Position numbers and translations under genes: made by a program. A DNA stretch of 64,000 nt from Buttiauxella izardii (GTDB lineage: Bacteria > Pseudomonadota > Gammaproteobacteria > Enterobacterales > Enterobacteriaceae), in assembly GCF_003601925.1 (NCBI RefSeq), contig NZ_QZWH01000001.1:62001-126000 (forward strand), given 5' to 3'. Shown one piece after another: positions 45,636 through 53,263 of this stretch; positions within the stretch are counted from its first letter, which is position 1, and every line of letters starts with the position of its first letter. The notes below the pieces were generated by a model, which was not told the DNA's origin, searched no databases, and saw nothing but the letters and a program-made list of their open reading frames with translations.

Positions 45636-48224
45636 ATGAATAGCAAAATAAAACAGGGCAGGAACATGCCTGTACCGCGTGTCAGCAAGTTGGCATATCT
45701 GATTGCCGGGCAATTAATGCTGTTGGGCGGTATGTCCTTCGGCGTCCAGGCCCGTGATGTGTTTAACCCAGCGCTGCTGGAAGTCGATGCGTCTCATCAG
45801 GGAACCACTGACCTGTCCATTTTTGAAGATGGCGCAGGTCAGCCGCCAGGTGTTTATCGGGTTGATATTTATGTCAACAACGATCAGAAAGACACCCGCG
45901 ACGTTGAATTCAGTATGCAGAAAAATGCTGATGGCAAAGAGACGTTACAACCCTGTCTGAGCGTGGCGCAACTCCAGGATATGGGCGTAAAAACGGACCT
46001 TTTCCCGGGGCTGGGGGATAAAAATGCGAAGTGTGCCAGGTTGAGTGCAATCCCACAGGCGAGTGCTGAGTTCCGCTTCAGCGGTCAGCAATTACTGCTG
46101 AGTATCCCGCAGATGGCGGTATCTCAGAGCGCACGCGGCTATGTGCCGGAAAGCCAGTGGGATAACGGCATTAATGCGTTGTTGCTTAACTACAACCTGA
46201 GCGGCGCGAATAATTATGTGCGCAATGGCGAAAGCAAGGACAGCAATACGCAATATGCCAACCTGCGCCCCGGAATAAACATCGGCCCATGGCGTTTGCG
46301 TAACTACACCACCTGGAGCCGCAACAGTAACGGCCAGGATAAATGGGACACCGTATATACCTATGCTGCGCGTAGCATTATCGCGCTGAAAAGCCAGTTA
46401 ATTCTGGGTGACAGCAGTTCGCCATCTGACGTGTTCGATAGCGTGCCGTTCCGTGGTGTGCAACTAGCTTCCGATGAAGACATGATACCGGACAGTCAGA
46501 AAGGTTATGCGCCGGTGGTACGCGGTATTGCACGCACCAATGCGCAGGTGATTATCCGCCAGAACGGCTACATCATTTACCAGAGCTATGTCGCTCCGGG
46601 TGCGTTTGAAATTAATGACATGTACCCGACCGGTGGTTCTGGTGACCTCTATGTGACCATCAAAGAAGCAGATGGTAGCCAGCAAAATCTGGTTGTGCCA
46701 TTTGCCTCACTGCCGGTATTGCAGCGTGAAGGTCACTTCAAGTACAGCATCACCAGCGGGCAATATCGTTCGTATGACGGCAGTGTGGATGAAACACCTT
46801 TCAGCCAGGGAACTGCCATTTACGGTTTACCCGCCGGTTTTACGGCTTACGGAGGCGGGCAATTTGCCAGTAAGTACCAGTCACTTGCGCTGGGTGTGGG
46901 TAAAAACCTCGGCGACTTTGGTGCCATCTCAACGGATGTCTCGCAGGCCTGGTCCACATTACAAAATCAACCGAAGGATAGCGGCCAGTCGTGGCGTGTG
47001 CGCTACAGCAAAAATGTTATCCAGACCGGCACTAACTTTGCGATTGCGGGCTATCGCTACTCAACCAATGGTTACTACAGCCTTCAGGAAGTGATGGACA
47101 CTTACCGTGACGGCAACTACAGCAACCAGCCGATGTTGGAACGTCGCCGTAACCGCAGTGAACTGACTATCAGCCAGAACCTTGGGCAAAGCGCAGGTTC
47201 ATTATCCCTGAGTTGGGTCAGTGAAGATTACTGGAACAGTGACCGCACGATGCGCTCGATTGGTGGGGGATATAACAACTCTTACAACGGTATCAGCTAT
47301 GGTCTGAACTACAGCTATAACCAAAACTCCACGGCCAGCGGCAGTAATGGCTCGGGTTATGGAAAGGTGTATACCCATGATCAGGTATTTGGCCTAAGTG
47401 TAAACGTGCCGTTGAACTTCTTTATGCCGAATACGTATGTCAACTACAACCTGAACACCAGCAAGAACGGCAATACCACCAACAGTGTGGGGCTCAGCGG
47501 CACGGCTCTTGAAGGGAATAACTTAAGCTGGGGCGCCCAGGAAGGATACGGCAGCAAGGGTGTTGGCAACAGCGGAAATCTTAATGCCGATTACCGTGGT
47601 ACCTATGGCGAAGTGAATGCTGGTTATGCCTACGACAGTAACAGCCAGCGTCTGAACTACGGCGTGCAGGGTGGGATCGTCGCTCATGAACATGGGGTGA
47701 CGTTTGGTCAGCAGATGGGTGAAACCATTACTTTAGTAGAAGCACGGGGAGCTAGCGGGGTTGGTGTCAGCAATCAGACAGGAGTGAAAACCGACTGGCG
47801 CGGTTATGCCATCGTGCCTTACACCACACCGTACCGTAAAAACAGCTTGCAGTTGGATAACCAAACGCTACCGGACGATGTGGAACTGGCGCTCACCAAC
47901 CAGAATGTGGTGCCAACCCGCGGTGCGGTGGTGCGGGCAAGCTTTAATGCCAGTGTTGGACAACGTGCAATGATGACAATCTTACGTGCCGGTGGTGCAC
48001 CCGTGCCGTTCGGTGCCATGGTTACCGACCCGGCACAGAAAACAGCGCAGGGCTTTATTGTCGGTGACGCAGGGCAGGTTTATCTGACCGGCCTGGCAGA
48101 TAACGGCTCATTACTGGTGAAGTGGGGCAACAGTGCGCAGGAACAATGCCAGGTAAGCTACACGCTAGCGAAACCAACGACTGCCAATGCTGGCGTGCAG
48201 ACTCTCAGTGAGCAATGCAGATGA
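45636..48224 (+). CDS. Outer-membrane fimbrial usher (FimD/PapC type), cluster B
   Basis: 862 residues, aligned with the cluster A usher throughout. Signal region ends SFGVQARD; FEINDMYPTGGSGDLYVTIKEADG marks the periplasmic end of the plug region; the C-terminal Cys-bearing QCQVSYTL and SEQCR close the last domain. The region after residue 500 (GNYSNQPMLERRRNRSELT versus GPASYLQQLERPRNRSELS) and the SGSNGSGYGKV segment are the most visible differences. Its stop overlaps the adhesin reading frame. Confidence 0.95.
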   Translation: MNSKIKQGRNMPVPRVSKLAYLIAGQLMLLGGMSFGVQARDVFNPALLEVDASHQGTTDLSIFEDGAGQPPGVYRVDIYVNNDQKDTRDVEFSMQKNADGKETLQPCLSVAQLQDMGVKTDLFPGLGDKNAKCARLSAIPQASAEFRFSGQQLLLSIPQMAVSQSARGYVPESQWDNGINALLLNYNLSGANNYVRNGESKDSNTQYANLRPGINIGPWRLRNYTTWSRNSNGQDKWDTVYTYAARSIIALKSQLILGDSSSPSDVFDSVPFRGVQLASDEDMIPDSQKGYAPVVRGIARTNAQVIIRQNGYIIYQSYVAPGAFEINDMYPTGGSGDLYVTIKEADGSQQNLVVPFASLPVLQREGHFKYSITSGQYRSYDGSVDETPFSQGTAIYGLPAGFTAYGGGQFASKYQSLALGVGKNLGDFGAISTDVSQAWSTLQNQPKDSGQSWRVRYSKNVIQTGTNFAIAGYRYSTNGYYSLQEVMDTYRDGNYSNQPMLERRRNRSELTISQNLGQSAGSLSLSWVSEDYWNSDRTMRSIGGGYNNSYNGISYGLNYSYNQNSTASGSNGSGYGKVYTHDQVFGLSVNVPLNFFMPNTYVNYNLNTSKNGNTTNSVGLSGTALEGNNLSWGAQEGYGSKGVGNSGNLNADYRGTYGEVNAGYAYDSNSQRLNYGVQGGIVAHEHGVTFGQQMGETITLVEARGASGVGVSNQTGVKTDWRGYAIVPYTTPYRKNSLQLDNQTLPDDVELALTNQNVVPTRGAVVRASFNASVGQRAMMTILRAGGAPVPFGAMVTDPAQKTAQGFIVGDAGQVYLTGLADNGSLLVKWGNSAQEQCQVSYTLAKPTTANAGVQTLSEQCR

Positions 48225-48235
48225 ATGAGATAATC

Positions 48236-49213
48236 ATGAACAGTTTAATAAAACATTTATTCCCTCAATCAGCCATAACAAAAAATATGGCAATTATGCT
48301 GGTTGTTTTTTCCGCTGCGTTATTAACTCCGCACACGACTTTGGCTGCTTGTACCGGTACTGCATCAAATTCCTACTTTGATTTTGGTTCTACCATTGTT
48401 CAACGCGATCTTCCTGTTGGGTCGGTTATTGCTACGGCTAAAGCATTAAATACCGTCAGTAATATAATAAGCTGCACCACTGTAACACCTACAATGGTAA
48501 ACAAAGGGGCTTTGTTTTCAATACAATCACCAATAGCGGGGGCTTACAATACTAATATACCAGGTGTGGGAATCAACTTTGTTGCATCTGCACCTGGTTG
48601 GCTGCCTTCAGCAGGGCCAACAATAATGTCCGGTGGAAGGATGGATGGTTATTTGATGGCTGCCAGCCTGTATCAACTTATCAAGACAGGCCCAATTCCC
48701 TCTGGTGTTTATAACCTTGACTCTGGACTATTCCTTACCCATTCAGTAAATACTTTTGGGGATGCTTTTCGGGCAAATATTAGTTCAGGAACTGTGACAT
48801 CTGTTGCCTGCTCTTTAAATAACAATGCGATTAATGTACCTCTCGATGATGTCATGGCGGCATCTCTAACTGCTGTGGGTTCAGTAGCAAAGCCCAAAAC
48901 ATTTGATATGGGTTTAACCTGTGATGCTGGTGCAAAAGTTAACGTACAAATGAACGGCACGCAAAACACTAACAGTTCGGTGGCGGGTGTATTACAACTG
49001 ACGAATGCCGGGAGTCCTGGTGTGGCGAAAGGGGTGGGTGTGCAGATTCTTTATAATGGCTCACCGCTGGCACTCAATAATAGATTGTTATTAAAAACCT
49101 CTGCGGGCGGACAAGAAACTTTCACCTTTACTGCTCGTTATTATCAAACACAAAGTGTAGTAACCACCGGTGCAGCAAATACCACGATGACACTGGATGT
49201 CACATACCAGTAA
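48236..49213 (+). CDS. Two-domain fimbrial tip adhesin, cluster B
   Basis: 325 residues from ATG 48236; in-frame ATGs at 48215 and 48221 lie inside the usher gene. Long signal peptide ends TTLAA. N-terminal domain starts CTGTASNSYFDFGSTIVQRDLPVGSVIATAK split by a Cys pair (CTGT / ISCTTV), reminiscent of F17/Fim-like adhesins but not assignable by eye and unlike the cluster A adhesin. C-terminal pilin domain has SVACSLNNNAINVPLDDVMAA, GLTCDAGAKV, VGVQILYNGSPL and terminal LDVTYQ. Receptor unknown. Confidence 0.84.
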   Translation: MNSLIKHLFPQSAITKNMAIMLVVFSAALLTPHTTLAACTGTASNSYFDFGSTIVQRDLPVGSVIATAKALNTVSNIISCTTVTPTMVNKGALFSIQSPIAGAYNTNIPGVGINFVASAPGWLPSAGPTIMSGGRMDGYLMAASLYQLIKTGPIPSGVYNLDSGLFLTHSVNTFGDAFRANISSGTVTSVACSLNNNAINVPLDDVMAASLTAVGSVAKPKTFDMGLTCDAGAKVNVQMNGTQNTNSSVAGVLQLTNAGSPGVAKGVGVQILYNGSPLALNNRLLLKTSAGGQETFTFTARYYQTQSVVTTGAANTTMTLDVTYQ

Positions 49214-49251
49214 ACATTATTAAATAACTTTTAAGATAAAAAGGAACAGTT

Positions 49252-49758
49252 ATGAAAATAAAATCGAAATTGACTTTTCTTGCTCTTATTTTAGCGACGA
49301 CTGCGCATTATGCAGCGGCTGACCCAGTCAGCGTGAATATCACCGGGAATGTTGTGGCATCACCCTGCACGCTGGATACGGCTAATAGTGATTTAGCCGT
49401 TAGCCTCGGGGATATTCAGGCGACAGACCTTGCTTCAGCGGGGGTAACGTCTACAGCAAAAGATTTTAAATTAAAGCTCAACGCCTGTCCGGCTGCAACC
49501 ACAACGGCTGTACTTACTTTTGGTGGTAACGAAGATACTGGTGCGCCAGGGCGTTATATTAATACCGGCACGGCAACGAATGTTGCAGTAGAAGTTTTAC
49601 AGGGCAGCATACTACAAGGGCCAACGACAACCATGAGCTTGCCAGTACAGGCTGACCGAACTGTAACATTCAATCTGAAAAGTCGAGCGTATGCTAAAGG
49701 CCAGACCACTCCCGGTTCTATTATCTCAACCATGCAGGCGACATTTACTTACCAGTAA
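49252..49758 (+). CDS. Minor fimbrial subunit, cluster B
   Basis: 168 residues with a signal peptide ending AAA (about 23). Mature part DPVSVNITGNVVASPCTLD, second Cys in LKLNACPAAT, C-terminal MQATFTYQ. A FimF/G-like adapter. AAGGAAC upstream of ATG 49252 is the ribosome-binding site. Same position as the 41120-41641 gene of cluster A. Confidence 0.86.
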   Translation: MKIKSKLTFLALILATTAHYAAADPVSVNITGNVVASPCTLDTANSDLAVSLGDIQATDLASAGVTSTAKDFKLKLNACPAATTTAVLTFGGNEDTGAPGRYINTGTATNVAVEVLQGSILQGPTTTMSLPVQADRTVTFNLKSRAYAKGQTTPGSIISTMQATFTYQ

Positions 49759-49793
49759 CCATTGTTCATAAAATTTATCCCATGAGGTTTAAG

Positions 49794-50414
49794 ATGTTGA
49801 ATATTGCTTTCGAAGATACGAATGCACTTTATCGCAAAGGGATGGAGTTATTTCTTAAGGATGTATTTTCTGGTGAGCAAAATAAAAATGTGAAATTTAA
49901 TTCATTAACCAGCGTAAATTCACCTCACGTAGATATTATCGTTAAAAATTTCGTTGCAGGTGCCGAGTACGTCTGCCAACCGATATTAAAATTTCGAAGG
50001 AAGCCGGGTTTAATTATCGGTATCACTGACGGTGAAAAAAACTGTCACCATAATGACTTACCATTATGCATCAAAAATATTGTTTTTGTCCATCGGTCAG
50101 AATCTTTGAATTCTATTCGTGAAAATGTCACGCGAGCATGGAAAGATAACTTACAGAACCAAAATTTTTTGCAAGTTAAAAAATGTTTGCAGTGTAAATA
50201 CCGCACATTAACACCGCAGCAAGTGACGATTGCGAAACATCTGCTGCGCGGTTGCGACATTATGGATATCGCCGAATTGATGAATGTAAATGTTAAAACG
50301 GTCAGTGCTCATAAACGTTTAATGATGAGAAAATTTAACCTTAGCTCTGACTGCGAACTATTACAGTTTCTGAATAATTTAAAAATGCACAATCCACCGG
50401 TAAATTTATTTTGA
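49794..50414 (+). CDS. LuxR-type regulator, cluster B
   Basis: 206 residues from ATG 49794; the in-frame ATG at 49782 overlaps the ATGAGG ribosome-binding site, as in cluster A. Strong similarity to the 41739-42365 protein, including GAEYVCQPILKFRRKPGLIIGI, the CLQCKY motif and the GerE-type helix-turn-helix LTPQQVTIAKHLLRGCDIMDIAELMN / VNVKTVSAHKRLMMRKFNL. The N-terminal sensor-like half has no recognised ligand-binding or receiver signature. Confidence 0.8.
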   Translation: MLNIAFEDTNALYRKGMELFLKDVFSGEQNKNVKFNSLTSVNSPHVDIIVKNFVAGAEYVCQPILKFRRKPGLIIGITDGEKNCHHNDLPLCIKNIVFVHRSESLNSIRENVTRAWKDNLQNQNFLQVKKCLQCKYRTLTPQQVTIAKHLLRGCDIMDIAELMNVNVKTVSAHKRLMMRKFNLSSDCELLQFLNNLKMHNPPVNLF

Positions 50415-50432
50415 GAGATAATCTATAGACAT

Positions 50433-50458
50433 AAAATGCGCCAATGGGCGCATTTTTT
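50433..50458. terminator. Bidirectional terminator between cluster B and yciA
   Basis: AAAATGCGCC (50433-50442) / GGCGCATTTT (50447-50456) with an AATG loop and a continuing T tract on the plus strand, A tract on the other side. Confidence 0.9.
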
Positions 50459-50468
50459 GTTACCAGGC

Positions 50469-50861
50469 TTAACGCGGAATAGGGCGCGGCTTTCCTTCGG
50501 AATCAACAGCGACATAAATAAAGATGGCTTCTGTGGCTTTATAACGCTGGCCAATTGGCTCGGAAGAAACCTTTTTCACCCAGACTTCGATGTTTATCGT
50601 GATGGAGCTGTTACCGCGTTTTACGCAACTGGCATAGCAGCACACCACATCTCCGACGGCGACAGGTTTAAGGAACGTCATCCCGTCAACTCGAACGGTG
50701 ACGACACGCCCTTGGGCAATCTCTTTCGCCATGATGGCGCCGCCCATATCCATTTGCGCCATCAACCAGCCGCCAAAAATATCCCCGTTGGCGTTAGTGT
50801 CTGCGGGCATGGCCAGCGTGCGTAAAACCAGTTCTCCGACAGGAGTGTCTTGCTGGGTCAT
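50469..50861 (-). CDS. yciA: Acyl-CoA thioesterase YciA
   Basis: 130 residues, hotdog fold. GELVLRTLAMPADTNANGDIFGGWLMAQMD contains, in two conserved blocks, the catalytic Asp of the N-x-D-x-F-G-G type motif (about 23-40). Hydrolyses a broad range of acyl-CoAs in the cytoplasm. In E. coli it is followed directly by yciB; here an ERIC element and a glycine-zipper gene separate them. Confidence 0.95.
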   Translation of the reverse strand: MTQQDTPVGELVLRTLAMPADTNANGDIFGGWLMAQMDMGGAIMAKEIAQGRVVTVRVDGMTFLKPVAVGDVVCCYASCVKRGNSSITINIEVWVKKVSSEPIGQRYKATEAIFIYVAVDSEGKPRPIPR

Positions 50862-50929
50862 CTGTCTTCCTGAATATTAATTGAAATTTGCTGTGTTAAG
50901 TTTAATACGTAGCAGGCGTTTCAGTCACT

Positions 50930-51054
50930 ATACTCGTCATACTTCAAGTCGCAGGGGTGTTGGCTGCACTCGCTCACCCCAGTCACTTACTTTAGTAAGC
51001 TCCTGGGGATTCACTCCTTTGCCGCCTACCTGCACCTCGAATTATTTAGAGTAT
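50930..51054 (+). repeat. ERIC element, copy 2
   Basis: About 125 bp from ATACTC to GAGTAT with the ERIC core CACCCCAGTCACTTACT / AGTAAGCTCCTGGGG. Same orientation as the copy at 3973. Upstream of yciA on the opposite strand and 80 bp ahead of the glycine-zipper gene. Confidence 0.93.
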
Positions 51055-51133
51055 TAAGTAGCATTAATGACTTAAGAGGATTCTAGTGCGGCTGGCAAAA
51101 TCAGCGCCACTTTAAAACAACACAGTAACTCCA

Positions 51134-51562
51134 ATGAAAAAACACCTGCTTATCGCATTCAGTCTCTTCGCGCTTTCCAGCCAGGCCAGTTTTGCTGGAA
51201 GTAAAACGCTTATCGAATATGGCGTGGTACAACAAAGCCAGGTTACGACCAGCCAGACACGCTCCCATCCATTGCGTACCGTTGCCGCCGGGGCAGCAGG
51301 CGCGGCGATTGGTAATCAGTTTGGCGGCGGTTCGGGTAAAAGCATCATGACGGCAACGGGGGCGGTGGCTGGCGCACAAATGTCACGCAACCGTCAGAGC
51401 CAACGGCAAAGTGCGCAGACCGTGGATTTGACGATTAAAACCGATGCGGGGCAAATCATCGACGTGGTACAGGATTATGACGGTAGAACCGCTTTCAATA
51501 AGGGCGACAAAGTTCGCATCCTGACTTCCGGTTCCAGCACCACGGTCGATAAATCATCCTGA
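51134..51562 (+). CDS. Glycine-zipper 2TM-domain secreted protein
   Basis: 142 residues. Sec signal peptide ends SFAG (about 21); there is no lipobox. A glycine-rich segment AAGAAGAAIGNQFGGGSGKS (about 55-74) forms the 2TM glycine zipper, followed by TVDLTIKTDAGQIIDVVQD and FNKGDKVRILTSGSSTTV, which closely parallels the C-terminal half of SlyB (TILVVQKQGD, GQRVRIASNGSQTTV). It is thus a non-lipidated SlyB-like paralogue, probably periplasmic or outer-membrane associated. I do not know a gene name for it. Confidence 0.8.
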   Translation: MKKHLLIAFSLFALSSQASFAGSKTLIEYGVVQQSQVTTSQTRSHPLRTVAAGAAGAAIGNQFGGGSGKSIMTATGAVAGAQMSRNRQSQRQSAQTVDLTIKTDAGQIIDVVQDYDGRTAFNKGDKVRILTSGSSTTVDKSS

Positions 51563-51593
51563 TAGCATGCTGACAAAGGTTAGTTAGGGGGGG

Positions 51594-51624
51594 GCGGATG
51601 ACGCAGCCGCTTATCCGACCTACG
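51594..51624 (+). repeat. REP element 3
   Basis: GCGGATGACGCAGCCGC-TTATCCGACCTACG, a REP unit in the same orientation as the others, after the glycine-zipper gene and preceded by a run of G. Confidence 0.85.
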
Positions 51625-51645
51625 TAGAGGTTTATCATGAGTATC

Positions 51646-51668
51646 AAACCCGCCGGAGCGGGTTTTTG
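51646..51668. terminator. Terminator between glycine-zipper gene and yciB
   Basis: AAACCCGC (51646-51653) / GCGGGTTT (51658-51665) with a CGGA loop and a T tract, between convergent genes. Confidence 0.9.
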
Positions 51669-51685
51669 CTTTTCTGAAGGAGGGT

Positions 51686-52222
51686 TTACTTCTCTTCTTG
51701 CGGCATGTGCTTATAGATGTAAACACCGCTCAGCAGGGTGAACACCAGCGTCGCAGCGGTCAGGCCGAACACTTTAAAGTTCACCCATACGCTCTGCGGC
51801 AACCAGAACGCGACGTAAATATTCAGCGCACCGCAGGCAATAAAGAACAGCGCCCAGGCCACATTCAAACGTGACCAAACCGTTTGCGGCAGTGAAATCT
51901 CTTTGCCCAACATCCGTTGAATCAACGGCTTATTCATCACCCACTGGCTGATCAGCAGGGCTGCGGCAAACAGGCCGTAGATCACGGTGACTTTCCACTT
52001 GATAAATTCATCGTTATGGAAGAACAACGTCAGGCCGCCAAATACCGCAACCATCAGGAAGGTAATCAGCGCCATTTTTTCCAGCTTGCGGAATTTGTAC
52101 CAGCTATAAACCAGTGCAAAACCGGTGGCGACGATCAGCGCGCCGGAGGCCACATAGATGTCGTACATTTTATAAAATGCGAAGAAGACAATCAGGGGCA
52201 GGAAGTCGAGAAACTGCTTCAT
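51686..52222 (-). CDS. yciB: Inner-membrane septation-related protein YciB
   Basis: 178 residues with five hydrophobic segments; starts [29 protein letters not shown] in conserved blocks. Matches E. coli YciB (also ispZ / intracellular septation protein A), which contributes to cell-envelope synthesis and septation together with other membrane proteins. Downstream of yciC in the same direction. Confidence 0.94.
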   Translation of the reverse strand: MKQFLDFLPLIVFFAFYKMYDIYVASGALIVATGFALVYSWYKFRKLEKMALITFLMVAVFGGLTLFFHNDEFIKWKVTVIYGLFAAALLISQWVMNKPLIQRMLGKEISLPQTVWSRLNVAWALFFIACGALNIYVAFWLPQSVWVNFKVFGLTAATLVFTLLSGVYIYKHMPQEEK

Positions 52223-52282
52223 AATCTGTTCCGTAAAATGACTCCTGAGCGTTAAATTTGGCCGCTCAGGAGCAGGTGAATG

Positions 52283-53026
52283 TTATTGGCGAACCAGCAT
52301 ATACAAGCGGAATAAATAGATGAGCAACACGGCTGAAATAAGGTTGCTTATCGTGTTTGCTATCACCCCGCCAACTGCAGGTGAAAGCGCTGCAAATGAA
52401 GATGCCAGCATCAGAAGCGCGGTTTTTGCCAGCAACCAGCTGATCACTGCTGGAGCCACAAGGCGCATATTCGCCCAGGCCAGACGCATACTGCTGCGCA
52501 GTGACTGGAAAATCCCCAGTCTATCTTGCACCACCATGACGGGGGCGAAGGACAGCAAAATGGCAAATATCACACCCGGCACGACCACCAACATAATGCC
52601 GATCTGCACCACAAATGTGGTCAGGAACATCAGAATAAAGATTTTAGGCAACACAGGTGCCGATGTGCCAATGGCACGAAGGGCGCTCACGCGCTGACCT
52701 GCGCTGACCATCTGGATGAGAACCAACACGCTTGCCGCCAGAATCGCGTTACCAATCAGGCCGGCAAACGTTGAAGCCGCAGAAGCTTTGAGAAGCATCT
52801 GTTGCTGTTCAGGTGTCATGTTTTGCACAAGGTCAAATAGCCCAACGCTATTCGATAAATTATCCCCTTCACTAAGGATAGACATTTGCTCATCGCTCGG
52901 TGAAAAAGCGTGACCGATCACCACCGAAATAAAGGCACAAAGCAAAGCAATCAGTAAAACAGTAACGAACTGATTGCGTAGAAAATTCCCCGTGTCACGG
53001 TACACAGAACCCGCCGTGATAGACAT
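52283..53026 (-). CDS. yciC: YciC, UPF0259 membrane protein
   Basis: 247 residues, the E. coli length, from ATG 53026 ([20 protein letters not shown]) with AAGGAG upstream; a GTG two codons earlier is possible. Six hydrophobic segments; [22 protein letters not shown] and [16 protein letters not shown] are family-conserved. Integral inner-membrane protein of unknown function. In E. coli it is divergent from ompW; here the lipid A island lies between them. Confidence 0.93.
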   Translation of the reverse strand: MSITAGSVYRDTGNFLRNQFVTVLLIALLCAFISVVIGHAFSPSDEQMSILSEGDNLSNSVGLFDLVQNMTPEQQQMLLKASAASTFAGLIGNAILAASVLVLIQMVSAGQRVSALRAIGTSAPVLPKIFILMFLTTFVVQIGIMLVVVPGVIFAILLSFAPVMVVQDRLGIFQSLRSSMRLAWANMRLVAPAVISWLLAKTALLMLASSFAALSPAVGGVIANTISNLISAVLLIYLFRLYMLVRQ

Positions 53027-53201
53027 GCACACTCCTTGATGTTGCTCGGTTAAAAATCAGCGGGGATTGTACCCTGGATGAATGACGCTGGCACCGACAA
53101 GATGCGCGGCGAAAGTAAGTTACTGTCAATGTGAAAAATTGATCTGGAGTGGGTGGGTGGTTCTGCCTGGAAATTGATCATCCGAACTTTTATCTAAAGA
53201 A

Positions 53202-53234
53202 ATTGCGGCCAGTCGATTCTACGCTGGCCGCAAT
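53202..53234 (-). terminator. Terminator of the PEtN transferase gene
   Basis: ATTGCGGCCAG (53202-53212) / CTGGCCGCAAT (53224-53234), perfect 11-bp stem with an 11-nt loop; on the minus strand it is followed by TTCTTT. Confidence 0.8.
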
Positions 53235-53263
53235 GATTGATTTATGTCGTCATCTCCGGGGAA

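Noticed and set aside
51134-51562. Annotation of the glycine-zipper gene as slyB
   Set aside because: Lacks a lipobox and the SlyB N-terminal half; the true slyB is at 1660-2127.
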